64,000 bases of DNA from Tridacna crocea (taxonomy: Eukaryota; Mollusca; Bivalvia; Cardiida; Cardiidae), in the NCBI GenBank assembly GCA_943736015.1, contig OX031065.1:20598427-20662426 (forward strand), read 5' to 3'. Position 1 is the first letter of the stretch. Every line of letters begins with the position of its first letter. The notes under the pieces are model-generated. The model searched no databases. It worked only from the letters and a program-made list of their open reading frames with translations, and was not told where the DNA came from. Below are positions 35,401-44,402 of the stretch, in pieces. The translations under genes were made by a program, and so were the position numbers.

Positions 35401-38311
35401 ATGCTTTCATTCTAAGGGTCGTCAAAAGTCGAGATTGTGTGGTAAAGAGTAAAGCGGGCAGTATAGTTTAACCTTTTACCACACAACAAGATTTTAGTTC
35501 TGTCTGAATTGAAAGCATTTTGCTGATGACAGTTTTAATGTGGCTAATAAGAAATGACTTTTCTTTGAGAGGACAGAAAACCTTGTGGGAAAAGGAGAAA
35601 ATGCTGGTAACCAGCATTTTCTCCTTTTCCCTCAATGTTTTCTAAAGACTTTTTTCTCAGGGTCGTCAAAAGTAGGGATTGTGTAGTAAAGGGTTAAGAT
35701 GACTGATTTGCAGATCACTAAATGGTCAAAAACAATTGCCCAGCAAAGTAGGCAATGTAGATCCCAGATCAGTTTGAATGTTCAGCACACTCTGATAGTG
35801 ATCTATACTGTCAAAAATGACTACATTTATTACACACACAACAACAGTTGGAGACATGACTGTTGGAGACATGACACATGTTTTGATTAAGATCTAGGTA
35901 TAATAAAAGCTTGATGGCCTTCAGGCATTCTCTGATGGCCTTGTTATTGTTGTAATTATAGATATTACACCAATGGCTTTCAGAAAAACTTCCTTCTTTG
36001 CACTTCATTTTCATATCTTAACACCTAGGTACTATGCTCTTATGTCTGAACTATTTGCCAACCTATTTCAGATTAAAATATACCTTAGGATATCAGTAGA
36101 TTGATAATATTGTGGGAAAGGATTAAAAAATCAGGTTGCCAGCATTTCGTCCTTTTCCCACAATATGTTTTACCCTTTCAAAGACAAGTCCTATCATTTG
36201 ATTGAAAATTTAATTAGTTGTCGGAAAATGCTTTCAAAATAGACACATTTAAATCTCAGTCATCTGGTAATGGGTAAGTGTTTAGCACATAATCCCTAGT
36301 TTCAACAACCATAAATAGGAAGGCTTTTGAAAACAATGTGGGAAAAATTGAAAGTGCTAGTAATCAGCATTGTCTCCTTTTTCAAATGCTTTAAATTTGG
36401 ACATGAAAAAAATTAGTTGTTTGGTAAAAAGTTTAGTGAGAAAGTACTTACAATTCAGTCATAAGTATATATTCCAGATGTAACTGACCATGTCCCCCAG
36501 TCAACACTGCACTTTTACTGTTTGTAGTCGATGACATATCAGGTTCACTGGTCAAGTCAGGAATCTTAGGTAGTTGTCGGCCTCTCCTTGAGTCAGGCCG
36601 AGGGGTAGGTGTATCCTGTGTCTCGCTGTGCCCACTGTCTTCCTGCGTATCAGATTTTGAAGATAAATGTCTCTCTTTCTTTATTAGTTCCTCTTCGATT
36701 TGTTGAGATGAAAATCCTTGACTCTATAAAAAAAGCAAGCAGACACTCGTTGAGCTGTCCTTATGGAACCTAGAAATCCCATAGCAGAAAACATAGTGAG
36801 GAAGGGGAAAATGCTGATCACTAGCATTCTTTTGCAATGTTTTCTCCTTTTCTTGAAATACTTTCAAAAGTTCAACCCTTTACCAAACAATCCCTCATTC
36901 TAAAGAACCCGCAGAAGAAGCCTTCTGAAAACAATGGGAAAAGGACACTTCTAAAGTCAAGTTTCAATTTTTGAGTCACATTTAGGTTGTAGTCTGCAAT
37001 GCTTTAAATTTGGTCCAGTCTAAGTTTGTCACTTGGTAAAGAGTTAAATGTGACTAATTTGATGAAAATTGCCTTTTGGAAGAACAAGAAATAGATGTAT
37101 CCAGTAATTTCTTCTATTTCCAAAACACTATCAACAGCTTTAACCCTTTACCACACAATGCCGACTTTTGACACTCCTGGAAAAGATTCCTTTTGAAAAC
37201 ACGGTGGGAAAAGAAGAAAATGCTGGTCACCAGCATTTTCTCCTTTTCCTACAATGTTTTCTACCCTATCAACGAAAATTTGCATCAATTGAGCCACATT
37301 GAAATTGTCATCTGCAAATGCTTCAAATTCGGACAAGGCTAAAATTTTGTCGTCTGGTAAAGGGTTAACACACAAAAATTTAGAAATAAGGGATGAATGG
37401 TTAACGGATAAAATTTTACCACTTAATTCCTAGTTTTAACAGGAGGATGGGTCTTAAAAATATTGATGAAAATGAAGAAGATTCTGGTATACAGCTTTTT
37501 CTCATTTTCCCACAATATTTTCTACTTTCCAACATCTGAGCCACATATAATTTGTTGCGGGCAATTGGTTTGGATTTGGATCAGTCCAAAGTTTTTTTAT
37601 CTGGTAAACAGTTAACCCTTAGGCTGCCAAGCGCAACTCTCTGACCTCTTGCAAACAGGGTATATCAAGATCAGACTGCTCAGAACATGTAGTCTGATCT
37701 TGGATCTTAACACTACCCAATAAGGAGAAAAAAATATATTGCTCAAAAAATGTCTTTTATACAGCAATATTTGGGTTTGTACTGTCAACTTAAAATTTCT
37801 TCTCTTTCAGTTAGCAGGACAACATTTAACCCTTTACCAAACATTCCCTGGTTTTTACGACCCTGGGACAGAAGTCTTTTGAAAGCATTGTGCGAAAAGG
37901 AAGAAATGCTGGTAACCAGCATTTTCTCCTTTTCCCACAAAGTTTTCTACCCTACTGGAAACAAATTTCAATTATTGAGTCATGTTTAATTTGTCGTCTG
38001 CCAGTGCTTTCAATCTGGACCAGTCTAAGATTTTGTTGTTTGGTAAAGAGTTAAAAACAAAATCACAAGCAGCTATTTAAACTCACCAAGGACGATAAAG
38101 TAAAATTTTTCGGAGGATAGTCAGAGTTATCCCCTGCTATTTTCGAGTTAGACCACATTATATTCATGACCACTTTGTCCTGCATGCCATGTACCCTCCA
38201 TGATAAATTGGTGTTAGATTTCAGTTGAGTATTCAAAATATCTATCATTGTTTTGGGTAAATTTTCCATTTCAATTTGATCTTTGACCAACAGATAAATA
38301 TTCATGGTCAT
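26381..38311 (-). CDS. AKTIP: AKTIP/FTS-like ubiquitin-conjugating enzyme variant, nine coding exons
   Basis: Exons from 5' to 3' on the minus strand: 38311-38087, 36723-36452, 34202-34138, 32511-32411, 31439-31351, 30603-30505, 29655-29548, 28472-28412, 26488-26381. They total 1128 nt, or 375 residues plus TGA, with every junction phase consistent. In vertebrates AKTIP (FTS) is the E2-variant subunit of the FTS-Hook-FHIP complex that links dynein to endosomes. The UBC fold is clear ([86 protein letters not shown]). The canonical catalytic cysteine region is replaced by GELDVKRDF, as expected for a variant. The tail [13 protein letters not shown] matches the vertebrate C terminus. The vertebrate protein has about 292 residues; the excess is N-terminal and depends on the first exon, which is the uncertain part. 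Confidence 0.9.
26524..26655 (-). mobile_element. TTAA-HP partial copy
   Basis: B arm and core just upstream of the last AKTIP-like exon; A arm missing. Confidence 0.65.
26986..27130 (+). repeat. 72-bp tandem duplication
   Basis: CCAAAAGGAATAAAAATAAA starts at 26986 and 27058; the two units differ at a handful of positions. Confidence 0.9.
27139..27381 (+). mobile_element. TTAA-HP copy
   Basis: Complete core; 17-bp internal tandem repeat near the right end (GGGATGTAAAAACAAG twice). Confidence 0.82.
27401..27575 (-). mobile_element. TTAA-HP copy, hairpin deleted
   Basis: B arm joins GCCAACATTTTTTTCC, leaving only one core arm. Confidence 0.65.
27729..27922 (+). mobile_element. TTAA-HP copy, truncated right end
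   Basis: Both core arms carry GGAAAAA where the family has GGAGAAA (left AAAGGAAAAAATGC, right GCACTTTTTCCTTT). Confidence 0.8.
28412..28472 (-). CDS. AKTIP: AKTIP-like exon
   Basis: Acceptor CTTTTCAG, donor GTAAAA, 61 nt. It reads [20 protein letters not shown], the counterpart of [21 protein letters not shown]. If the donor were skipped, a stop would follow about 11 codons later, which would give a shorter C terminus. Confidence 0.9.
28600..28815 (-). mobile_element. TTAA-HP copy, old
   Basis: A and B arm signatures recognisable; core worn. Confidence 0.55.
28904..29139 (-). mobile_element. TTAA-HP copy
   Basis: Core with altered tip (AAGCTGCTATCCACC). Confidence 0.72.
29195..29427 (-). 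mobile_element. TTAA-HP copy
   Basis: Left end TCAA, right end TTAA; core left arm shortened (GTGGGAGGAG). Lies next to AKTIP exon 29548-29655. Confidence 0.85.
29548..29655 (-). CDS. AKTIP: AKTIP-like exon
   Basis: Acceptor TTGTTGTAG, donor GTGAGA, 108 nt. It reads [20 protein letters not shown] then [16 protein letters not shown]. The helical YEKDIQLFKSKVVDSVK segment of the vertebrate protein is the counterpart. Confidence 0.88.
30147..30372 (+). mobile_element. TTAA-HP copy
   Basis: Core nearly perfect; right end GGAAAGGATTAA. Confidence 0.83.
30505..30603 (-). CDS. AKTIP: AKTIP-like exon
   Basis: Acceptor ATTTCAG, donor GTGAGT, 99 nt. It reads [20 protein letters not shown] then [13 protein letters not shown], matching [20 protein letters not shown] and LNPEAAVLYE in vertebrates. 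These are the C-terminal helices of the UBC fold. Confidence 0.94.
30747..30957 (+). mobile_element. TTAA-HP copy, old
   Basis: Only arm order and the ATTTTCTCCTTTTTTCTAC block are left. Confidence 0.5.
31147..31288. mobile_element. TTAA-HP copy with two B arms
   Basis: Left half is an inverted B arm (TTTACCAAACAATCCAGAG, AACCTTAGAAAGAGGGC). Right half is a direct B arm (GGCTTTTTCTTTTGGGTTG, GTCAGGATTGTGTGAG). 142 bp between TTAA sites; most of one core arm is gone. Confidence 0.72.
31351..31439 (-). CDS. AKTIP: AKTIP-like exon carrying the inactive active-site region
   Basis: An 89-nt exon reading [20 protein letters not shown] then [10 protein letters not shown]. The HPN motif of active E2 enzymes is HPC here, and no cysteine sits at the normal catalytic position (LDVKRDF), so a conventional thioester is not expected. 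The donor is GTAACT, weaker than the others. Confidence 0.93.
32411..32511 (-). CDS. AKTIP: AKTIP-like exon, core UBC strands
   Basis: A 101-nt exon with acceptor TACTTCAG and donor GTAAGT. It reads [20 protein letters not shown] then [13 protein letters not shown], nearly residue for residue the vertebrate GVIFIRHGLYQDGVFKF segment. It ends at a codon boundary. Confidence 0.95.
32553..32774 (-). mobile_element. TTAA-HP copy
   Basis: TTAA both ends; core moderately diverged. Immediately upstream (in transcript sense) of AKTIP exon 32411-32511. Confidence 0.8.
32929..33159 (-). mobile_element. TTAA-HP copy
   Basis: Complete with TTAA both ends. The 19 bp before it (AACACCATTTGCGACACC) recur before the copy at 33276. 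A core fragment precedes it at 32838-32905. Confidence 0.87.
33156..33256 (-). mobile_element. TTAA-HP half copy ending past the hairpin tip
   Basis: Shares TTAA with the copy on its left and stops right after GCTGGTAACCAGCATTTT. Confidence 0.82.
33276..33505 (-). mobile_element. TTAA-HP copy
   Basis: Complete, TTAA both ends; B arm resembles 33156-33256 (CTTTAAATGACCCTTAGAA), so the two may come from one local duplication. Confidence 0.85.
33570..34050 (+). repeat. SINE split by a TTAA-HP insertion
   Basis: Decayed tRNA-like head (TTCAGTGATAGAGGCACTGC, GAGGTTCAATTCCTGC) up to 33754. A TTAA-HP copy sits at 33755-33984. The SINE tail (GCATTGGCCACAACAATATA, ACTGAAATAATGTTGAAAA) follows at 33985-34050. 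Confidence 0.7.
33755..33984 (+). mobile_element. TTAA-HP copy inserted in a SINE
   Basis: TTGA left, TTAA right. Removing it rejoins the two parts of the SINE at 33570-34050. Confidence 0.85.
34138..34202 (-). CDS. AKTIP: AKTIP-like exon
   Basis: A 65-nt exon with acceptor ATTTCCAG and donor GTAAGT, reading [20 protein letters not shown]. The vertebrate sequence has [18 protein letters not shown] here. It is flanked on both sides by TTAA-HP copies (33755-33984 and 34315-34543). Confidence 0.9.
34315..34543 (+). mobile_element. TTAA-HP copy, paired arm changes
   Basis: Both arms read ACTGTAGG (left) and CCTACAGT (right) instead of ATTGTGGG / CCCACAAT. The core is a perfect palindrome. Confidence 0.9.
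34548..34777 (-). mobile_element. TTAA-HP copy
   Basis: Four bases from the previous copy; left end TCAA, right end TTAA. Confidence 0.87.
34794..34998 (+). mobile_element. TTAA-HP copy, diverged
   Basis: Left end truncated; tip GCTAGTTTCCATC. Confidence 0.65.
35226..35453 (+). mobile_element. TTAA-HP copy
   Basis: Complete apart from the last base of the right TTAA. Confidence 0.85.
35468..35697 (+). mobile_element. TTAA-HP copy
   Basis: Complete, TTAA both ends; A arm diverged (GCTAATAAGAAATGAC). Confidence 0.85.
36090..36440 (-). mobile_element. Two worn TTAA-HP copies
   Basis: 36090-36272 has a core and A arm without B arm. 36275-36436 is a shortened copy ending GTTTGGTAAAAAG next to AKTIP exon 36452-36723. 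Confidence 0.6.
36452..36723 (-). CDS. AKTIP: AKTIP-like exon: linker and start of the UBC domain
   Basis: Acceptor TTTTATAG, donor GTAAGT, 272 nt. It starts [20 protein letters not shown] and runs through a Ser/Thr/Pro-rich linker ([19 protein letters not shown]), which corresponds to the QLPSIPKN linker in vertebrates. It ends with [14 protein letters not shown], the first helix of the UBC-like fold. An alternative acceptor two bases downstream (TAGAG) would break the frame. Confidence 0.85.
36872..37047 (-). mobile_element. TTAA-HP copy, hairpin deleted
   Basis: B arm runs GAAAACAATGGGAAAAGGAC straight into the A arm; TCAA left, TTAA right. Confidence 0.8.
37140..37368 (-). mobile_element. 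TTAA-HP copy
   Basis: Complete; tip GCTGGTCACCAGC. Confidence 0.86.
37401..37615 (-). mobile_element. TTAA-HP copy, old
   Basis: Right TTAA doubles as the start of the next repeat (TTAACCCTTAGGCTGCC). Confidence 0.6.
37616..37805. repeat. Palindrome-headed repeat, second full copy
   Basis: Homologous to 24700-24925 along its length, with inverted AAGATCAGACTGCTCAGAAC and AGTCTGATCTTGGATC. Confidence 0.68.
37826..38054 (-). mobile_element. TTAA-HP copy
   Basis: Complete, TTAA both ends; lies just downstream of the donor of exon 38087-38311. Confidence 0.87.
38087..38311 (-). CDS. AKTIP: Probable first coding exon of the AKTIP-like gene (N-terminal extension)
   Basis: An ATG at 38311-38309 follows an in-frame TGA two codons upstream and opens 75 codons ending at a GTGAGT donor. 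The end is phase 0, matching the phase-0 start of the next exon. The product begins [20 protein letters not shown] and has a middle part [20 protein letters not shown]. The pattern of an LPKTxIDIL helix followed by alternating hydrophobic strands suggests a small folded domain. I do not recognise it in vertebrate AKTIP. It could instead belong to a different transcript. Confidence 0.45.
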
Positions 38312-38537
38312 GAGTCACAAGATGGTTAATGATACACAAAATAGCCATTTACTATTCATCACTTTCAAATATTCCCTTTCATTAGTAATCACAGAAACTG
38401 CAATTTTTCTGTTACATTCTGTTAAAAAGAAGGCCATCAAAAACACATGGATCCCTAGTAACAACACTGTGGACGCAATTTTTTTTATCAAAAAAGAAGA
38501 CGAATCTGAAATGTGTAATGTCTACATCTTATTTACC

Positions 38538-38763
38538 AACCTCTTTACCAAATGACAAAATTTTACACTGGTCCAAAGTAAAAGCACTTGCATACAACAA
38601 AATAAACATAAATCAAAAATTGAAATTTGTTTCCTGCAGAGCAGGAAACATTGTGGGAAAAGGAGAAAATGGTGATTACCAGCATTTTCTCCTTTTCCCA
38701 CAATGTTAACAAAGCTTCTATCTTAGGGTCGTAAAAACCAGGGATTGTTTGGTAAAGGGTTAA
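38538..38763 (+). mobile_element. TTAA-HP copy
   Basis: Right TTAA intact; GTTAAC within the right arm creates an internal TTAA. Confidence 0.83.
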
Positions 38764-39029
38764 ATTAACTGATAATGCCAATTTCAAACTGCATTCTTGA
38801 AGTCTTATGCTGTAAGTCTAGTTTCAGAATGTAATGGGAATTAAAATAAGAAAATTGTTTGAGCACCAAAACCAAGAACTATTATCATTTTGAAATTTCA
38901 AATATTTAGTAATTTAGTTTATATTTTTGCTTTATAAAATCCACAAAATATACTTCCATATTGTAAACAAACATATATTTCAAAACTTTATCAACAACAT
39001 AATTATGGAACATGTCCATATTTGATTTT

Positions 39030-39480
39030 CTTAACTCTTTACAACAAAATTTTAAATTTATATGAAGTTCTGAAGTATCTGCAGATGACAACTTATATGT
39101 GACTTAAATGCATGTACCAGTAATTGAATTTTGCTGTAAGATGGGTGGAAACAATTATTGTTCGAAAAGGAATAATACTAGTTACAAGCATTTTCTCCTT
39201 TTCCTTTAATGTTTTCAAAGGTCTTTCTCTAAATTGTTATAGAACTTGTGTTCCTTTGAAAAAGGATTTACTCTTTACCAGGCTTGTCCAATACAAAACA
39301 AATATAGACAACAGCTTGACAGTAGCTCAAATAATGTAACTCCCGAGATTTGTCTTTGAAAAGGTTGGAGAAATGTGGTAAAAACAGAAAATAATGTTTT
39401 AAAGCATTTTTTCTTTTTCCAACAAAAATGTCATATTTCTTCTTCAGGGTTGTCATACCATGAGATCATTGAGCATAAAG
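39030..39480 (+). mobile_element. Two old TTAA-HP copies in tandem
   Basis: 39030-39270 and 39268-39480; arm order and core remnants only. Confidence 0.5.
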
Positions 39481-40325
39481 GTTTCTAGGTGGATGAATAC
39501 ACAAAATTGGTTTATTGTTTTTTAACTGTTCACTTTTTGTTTTATTTCAACCAACCCATTAACCTAAAAGAACTATTGCATATTCACCGGTATAGCATAA
39601 CAGACATGAGTTTTTATCTGCCAATTGAAAAAAATAACAAATACAAATAAGTCAATATTTATTTACTATGTTACCTTTGTACTGGACAGTTTTTTTGCAA
39701 AACACTGTTGGAAAAGGACTAATAATCCATTGAGGCAATTGTTCTTTTAACTACAATGCTTTTAGTATCAAGTATATTGTATAGTACATCTCTGCTGGTA
39801 TGTTAAAATGTGTTTTTCCCTTGAGACAATATTCTTTGAAAGCCAGTAACTTTTTTCTCACTTGCATCAGAGGTACCAAAAGAGACAAAAAGATGCTGGA
39901 AAGAGAGTTTGCCAAAACCAGGTAATGGACACACAACCATATGGTCACAAGTCAGATACTCTAAACTCTGCTTTGTTTTCTAATGGGTTAAATCAAAATG
40001 GGGGGGGAAAAAAAAACAGGATTTGGAAGGTGTAGAGAGATTGTATGTGACAGGGACAGTCTGCTAAAATTTCCCACAATGTCTTCTACCTTTTTAAAAA
40101 AGACTTCTGCTCCATGGTACTCTTTTTGAATTTATCATTTGCAGATGCTTGTAATTCTAAGGGGTCTAAAATTCACTGTTTGGGAGAAGATCATGCAAAA
40201 ACCAATTTCAAAGGTGTTTCTCAATAACAGAATTGTTTTATGGTATTTCTTTAATTAATGGTAAAATATTTTGAAAGCTTGAATTTTAGAGCTCTTATTA
40301 AAATTGTTACTTTAGCTATTTACTT

Positions 40326-40513
40326 TAACCCTTAACCACACAAGCCTGAGTTTAAACTATAGACCTAAAAAAAAACTTTCATAACAGAAGATCTTCAACA
40401 TTTTCTATTTTTCCAACAACGTTTCTTAACTTTCAAAGAAAAGTTTCTCTGTTTGCACCACATTCAATTTGTCACCTGAAAATACTTCTGATTTGGACAA
40501 GTCTGGTATTTAA
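40326..40513 (-). mobile_element. TTAA-HP copy, hairpin lost
   Basis: TTAACCCTTAACCACAC at the left; core reduced to one arm; abuts the next copy at TTAA. Confidence 0.6.
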
Positions 40514-40739
40514 TTCTTTACCAAACAACACAATTTTAGGCTGGTCCAAATTGAAAGCACTTGCAGACGACAAATTACATGTGAACCAAAAGTTGAAATT
40601 GGTTTCAAGCAGAGAAGAAAACATTGTGGGAAAAGGAGAAAAATACTGGTTACCAGCATTTTCTCCTTTTCCCACAATGTTTTCAACAGGCTTCTATTTC
40701 ATGGATGTAAAAGCCGGTGATTGTTTGGTAAAGGGTTAA
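40510..40739 (+). mobile_element. TTAA-HP copy
   Basis: Complete, TTAA both ends. A B-arm fragment lies at 41064-41131. Confidence 0.86.
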
Positions 40740-40764
40740 TATGGTTTCCAAAATTATTTCAGTT

Positions 40765-40960
40765 ACATTGTAAATTGTAATGGCCAGTGCACCTATACAT
40801 GCCTTACTTGAGTTTGTTTTACCACTCTTCTGCATATTCTTTTCAAGCCACAGACTGCCTTCCCACATTACCATAATCAATCCTCTGAGAGAAAATAACC
40901 AAGGCAGGGTCTGAACCAGCCACCCCCTTTTCTAAATTCCTGAGCAACCAGAACTCAGCA
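40765..40960 (-). repeat. SINE copy, minus strand
   Basis: On the minus strand a B-box-like GGTTCAGACCCTGCC is followed by GGAAGGCAGTCTGTGGCTTG, the same body as the copies at 6807 and 14784. Confidence 0.55.
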
Positions 40961-41772
40961 CAAAAAAAACAAAGATAAAGGACAAAAAAAATTAAACCTT
41001 TTTCAGCATCCAAGATACAATATAGCAAAAGTTACTTTTCTACCTATGTGTCCAAAGTATTCTCTCCTTCTCCCACAATTTTTTCAAAAGCTTTCTTTCG
41101 CAGGGTCATTAAAAGTCAGGATTATGTGAACAAGAGACTCATGTTTTCCTAGAGTCTCTTGTGAACAAGACAATTTTTCAGACAGGTTCAACTTCAACTT
41201 CACATATGTATAGGAACACTGTGTGTAAATTTGAGTTGGGGGGGGGGGGGGGGGGGATGGGGGAATTATAAAAAGTTCTTATATAATGCGGCTATGGTTG
41301 AAAACAACGTATGAAGAAAGGATGGTATGAAGAAAGGATCAGAGATCAAGAAGATAATGTTATTAATGTAAGCCTTTCTTAAGGGGCTTTCTCTTATCAG
41401 GTGATACTTGTAATTATGTAAATTATAGGTTTCACACTGAGCACCAGTTTTTCTTATCTCTATATCCTGAACAAACACTGGGTTTCCTCCCTCTGCATTC
41501 AAGCATTTGATGCAAAACATAATATTTATGTACATGTATTGTGGTTATAATGTTATTGGCTGTCATCTGTCCATTTTACATTTTTAAAGATATATATTGT
41601 TAATTTCTGAATCGATTTTCTATACATTTCCTTTTCACAGTGTAAGTATCTCATTAAAAAGAGGACTAAGTGTAAAGGCAGTCTGATCTACAGCTGTAGA
41701 TTTACCTGAGGGCCAGATAAGCACACACAGATCAGGCCAGAACTCAGATCCAGTTTTGTAAAAATATCTTTC

Positions 41773-41981
41773 TTAACCCTTTACCAGACAATCCCACAAC
41801 CTAGGAAAGAGGCCTTTGAACTATGGTGGGAAAAGGAGAAAAGGTATTTTCTGCTTTTCCCACCATGGTTTCTCTAGTCTGTATAGAAAAAAAAATTTAA
41901 ATTCATTTTTTATAATTTCAACTTTTCTCATTAGCAGATGCTTTCCATTTAGAGAGGTCTTATTATTAGTTGTTTGTTTAA
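41773..41981 (-). mobile_element. TTAA-HP copy, paired arm changes
   Basis: Both arms have ATGGTGGG / CCCACCAT and the tip is lost (GGAGAAAAGGTATTTTCTGC). Shares the right TTAA with the next copy. Confidence 0.78.
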
Positions 41982-42204
41982 CCCCTTACCAAACAATCCC
42001 TAGTTTTTATGACCATGTGGTAGAAGCCTTTTGGAAACATTAAGGGAAAAGGAGAAAATGCTGGTATCCTGTATTTTCTCCTTTTCCCACAAAGTTTTCT
42101 ACCCTGCTTGAAACAAATTTCAACTTTTGGATTACACTTATTTTGTGGTCTACAAGTCCTTTCAATTTGGACTAGTCTGAAATTGGTAAAGAAATAAGGT
42201 TAAC
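41978..42204 (-). mobile_element. TTAA-HP copy
   Basis: Tip altered (GGTATCCTGTATT); right end has a small deletion. Confidence 0.78.
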
Positions 42205-42383
42205 AAAAGGTTAAATTAAGATCCATTACAAATGAGTTAAAAACATTTACAACAAGAATTACACAGTATTACATTCAAGTATAATATATGTCTGGCAGTT
42301 TTTATATGTGCCACAGTTATATTACAGAAGTTGCGCAACAACACGGACGCCTGCAGGAAGTATGAATATAAATTTTGTCTTAC

Positions 42384-42515
42384 CTTAATGGAAAATTTCA
42401 CTACCATTCCAACCACAGAGAAACCAAGTACAGCAGAAACCACAGTAAATTTTATCACATATTCTGTAACAGTCAGCATCTTTGATACAACTAAACTGTG
42501 TTGTTTAGCACTCAT
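42384..42515 (-). CDS. Candidate first coding exon of an unrecognised membrane protein
   Basis: ATG at 42515-42513 in a reasonable context (AAAATGAGT), 44 codons, ending in phase 0 at a GTAAGA donor. It starts MSAKQHSLVVSKMLTVTEYV and holds one hydrophobic span, IKFTVVSAVLGFSVVGMVVKF, flanked by lysines, like a signal anchor. No family is recognised and I found no convincing downstream exon. By phase it could also splice to the AKTIP-like exon at 36723 as an alternative first exon. Confidence 0.4.
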
Positions 42516-43077
42516 TTTAATATCAAGCAAACAACTGATTTATCAAAATAAGAAATATTAAAAATCCCTGATCTTCAGATCCCAACCTCACTGTTACACA
42601 GATAACAAACACAAAATGTTTTTCAAACAGAGATATATTGAACAGAAAGGTCTGTTGAAGCTACAAGTTGAAACTAACAGCAGCCTAGACAGTCACCCTT
42701 ATTTATCTTCCATAAATTTTATCAATTACTCATCTAATTCTCAAGCAACAAAATAAAATAAAGCACAAACTGTCAAACTTTGATGTCTATAACTAGATTC
42801 CCACAAAGAATTTGCAAACTGATGAAGACCTTTATCAATTAAAGCTGCTTAACAAATGTATTAATGAGGATCAGCAAACATCCAAAGAAATTTGTATCAC
42901 TTTGACAATTAATCACACCTTCTTTGACAGAAGACCAGTGTCTCTTTAATTGATTCCTTTCATTTAACAACAGTTTGTAAAAGATAAGAGAAAAGGAAAA
43001 TTTCCAATCAAAAACCAAGAAATAAATTAACGAGTCACAACATCATAGTATAACAATGAACAGAAGTATACTTGTTG

Positions 43078-43148
43078 CTTCCATTAATCCTTCCAAAGTA
43101 TCTCTGTTTGATCCAGCTGTTTCACTGTATAAAGCAGTAATTGCATCA
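43078..43148 (-). CDS. Candidate terminal exon of an unrecognised minus-strand gene
   Basis: A strong acceptor (TTTGTTTTCCACAG) precedes TATTTGGCTGG. Entered with one carried base, the frame reads FGWLMQLLLYTVKQLDQTEI then LWKD and stops at TAA. This phase matches the end of the candidate exon at 58760-58788. The next frame also stays open as far as 43030 (IWLVDAITALYSETAGSNRD...), so the true frame is uncertain. No family recognised. Confidence 0.25.
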
Positions 43149-43519
43149 ACCAGCCAAATACTGTGGAAAACAAACACTTAAGTGGGTTTCTGTTACCTAA
43201 TGTTTAGGTCCCTAAATATTTATTTACACTTAATGCTAACAACTTCAGATCACACTCAAAACACCAGCTGGCAATCAAGCACATGAAAGAAATTTCCCTG
43301 AATTACTTTTGTCCCTATTTGATGGATGGCCTAAACTGCAGAGACTGACTGACATATATTGTAATTAAATAATGAAAAAAATCTGTGCTCATAGTCTACC
43401 AATGACTACAGAACAGGGGTGCAAAAAATTCCACATGTGTTTTTAAAAATGCCACCTAATTAACACTTCTTATTGCCTTTCATTTTCTAAAAATTTACAC
43501 ATTTCCTGTGATTAAATTT

Positions 43520-43745
43520 GTTTCTTGACCAAACAATATAATAAAGACTGGACCAAATTTATAGCATTGATTCACAGAAGCAAATGAAATGACACTTTGA
43601 TAAATAATGATACAATTTGTATGAGGTCAAGGAGAGAATACAGTGGGAAAAGGAGACAGTGCTGGTTTCCAGAATATTCCCCATTTCCACAGTGTTTTAC
43701 AGAACCTCTTATACCAGAATTCTATACACTTGGGATTTTCTGGTT
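43520..43745 (+). mobile_element. TTAA-HP copy, old
   Basis: AAGACTGGACCAAATTTATAG and the core GTGGGAAAAGGAGACAGTGC are recognisable. Confidence 0.5.
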
Positions 43746-44197
43746 ATATTCTTTGTCAGTATTTTACAGTTTTCTTACTTAAAAGCCATCAGCATTAAAT
43801 GATGGCATTTGAAAAAGCAGAAATGTGCCTTTGAATAAGAACTCAACATTGTGAGTAGAGCGAAAAAGTGCTGAAGTTTTCTTTTTCCCCTTTACTTTTT
43901 TTCAAATGCCTTTAACCAAGGTTGTAAAAAAGAAGGATTGCTCTGTCAAGAAGTAAGGGTTTAACAATTGCCTTTGTTGGTTAATTTATCAGTTACAGAC
44001 ACCTGTCTCCTTGCACACTTCTGTACATAATGACCACTTTCCACCTGCATAGTAGACAATGTAATAAAAGGTAACAAAGGCAAAGATTGATAATTGATCA
44101 GTAGATTGTTTGCCTGGACAGAATAAGTGAGAATAGCCAATTATAAACTGGGTGTCTGATCAACTGATACGTAAATTTGTTGCACAAAGGTTCTTTT

Positions 44198-44402
44198 AAC
44201 CCTTTACCACACAACAGATTTTTTTACTCCTCTGTATAGAATGCAATTTTACAGGAAAAATTAAACATGGATCAAGTGATAAGATGTGTTACTGAAAGGG
44301 AGGAAAGCATTTTTTGCCAGCATTTTCTCTTCTTCCGAAAATGTTATCAAAAGACCCCCTTTTTTGGGTCGTTAAAAGTCAAGATTGTGTGGTAATGAGT
44401 AA
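44198..44402 (+). mobile_element. TTAA-HP copy, diverged
   Basis: Left TTAACCCTTTACCACAC intact; right GTGTGGTAATGAGTAAA. 44403-45230 holds nothing I recognise apart from a worn SINE head near 45060-45150. Confidence 0.68.

Noticed and set aside
41236-41254. Poly(G) run and the poly(C) run at 9002-9015 as regulatory G-quadruplex sites
   Set aside because: Single homopolymers without the spaced G-tract pattern; could be simple slippage or sequencing length error.
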